A stretch of 38,688 nucleotides of DNA from Oscillospiraceae bacterium (GTDB taxonomy: Bacteria; Bacillota_A; Clostridia; Oscillospirales; CAG-272), in the NCBI GenBank assembly GCA_015064665.1, contig SVRU01000019.1, positions 1 to 38,688 of the forward strand, in the 5' to 3' direction. This document shows, one piece after another, positions 38,558 to 38,688 of this stretch. The notes under the pieces were generated by a model. The model worked only from the letters and a program-made list of their open reading frames with translations, did not search any database and was not told where the DNA came from. How positions within the stretch are numbered: position 1 is the stretch's first letter; every line of letters begins with the position of its first letter. Made by a program: the position numbers and the translations under genes.

Positions 38558-38688
38558 AGGGCTGCCGCACTTTAATGTGCCCCCTGTCAAGTAGACAGCG
38601 TAAAAAACAAAAAGAATTTGTTAATTAAGATTCTTTCTACTCCCCCTGCTGCGCAGCAGGGGGAGATTTTTCGTCACGCAGCGGTGGC
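38558..38688. other. Palindromic non-coding tail, possible mobile-element end
   Basis: After the symporter there is no gene to the window end. A perfect 26-base palindrome (38640-38652 with 38653-38665, arm CTCCCCCTGCTGC) is followed by ATTTTTC, so it can terminate plus-strand transcription. Upstream, CCCCCTGTCAAGTAGACAG (38581-38599, first C run starting 38580) is the kind of terminal sequence I associate with IS3-like elements, but no transposase is visible in the window. Confidence 0.4.

Overview
This window reads as a chromosomal segment of an anaerobic member of the Bacillota, most likely a gut-type Clostridia (Oscillospirales-like). I infer this from a pyruvate:ferredoxin oxidoreductase, a rubredoxin-domain flavoprotein next to ferritin, a T-box riboswitch, RNase M5, AGGAGG-type ribosome binding sites and sigma-A promoters of the TTGACA-17-TATAAT type, most with an extended -10 (TGn). 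The species cannot be fixed from sequence alone. There is no replication origin, rRNA operon, CRISPR array or recognisable integrase. One complete tRNA gene is present.

Layout. 1-6.1 kb (minus strand): the 5' part of nifJ/por, which runs off the left edge, then a tight dus-maf-nth-rnmV operon for RNA and DNA maintenance. 6.2-8.9 kb (plus): two tandem polysaccharide-deacetylase paralogues and a beta-helix protein, all without visible signal peptides. 8.95-11.04 kb (minus): a diacylglycerol-kinase-family lipid kinase and a CapA-type metallophosphatase. 11.2-13.2 kb (plus): a well-resolved T-box leader whose specifier loop reads GCA (alanine), controlling an Lrp/AsnC regulator and a class I aminotransferase. 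13.2-14.9 kb (minus): a beheaded RHS-core C-terminal tip with two small membrane-protein genes downstream. 15.0-18.4 kb (minus): Na/Pi cotransporter with a PhoU-like domain, HAD-IIA phosphatase and HD-domain protein. MgtC/SapB is transcribed divergently from them, and cardiolipin synthase and a MacB-like ABC exporter follow.

24.0-27.8 kb is the accessory part: a SLOG-like protein, a small ribbon-helix-helix protein, tRNA-Gln(CUG) preceded by a duplicate of its own 5' half, and about 2.5 kb rich in short hairpins, duplicated terminators, T-arm-like remnants and a duplicated promoter cassette. This part carries a small lipoprotein, a TauE/SafE exporter and a small membrane protein. 27.8-30.2 kb (plus): glutaminase, an SGNH/sialate-esterase-like protein and a short YitT-like membrane protein. 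30.2-35.8 kb (minus): PHP-type metallohydrolase, hypoxanthine phosphoribosyltransferase, ZIP metal transporter, ferritin with a flavin-reductase/rubredoxin protein, and a FliB-like lysine N-methylase. 35.9-38.5 kb (plus): a DUF4317 protein and a sodium:neurotransmitter symporter broken by one apparent frameshift. The last about 165 bases hold palindromic, possibly mobile-element sequence.

The best candidates for new biology are the alanine T-box on a regulator/aminotransferase pair, the cytosolic-looking deacetylase/beta-helix cassette, the RHS tip cassette, and the duplicated tRNA half with its hairpin-rich island. All functional statements come from motifs and context read by eye; no database search was possible.
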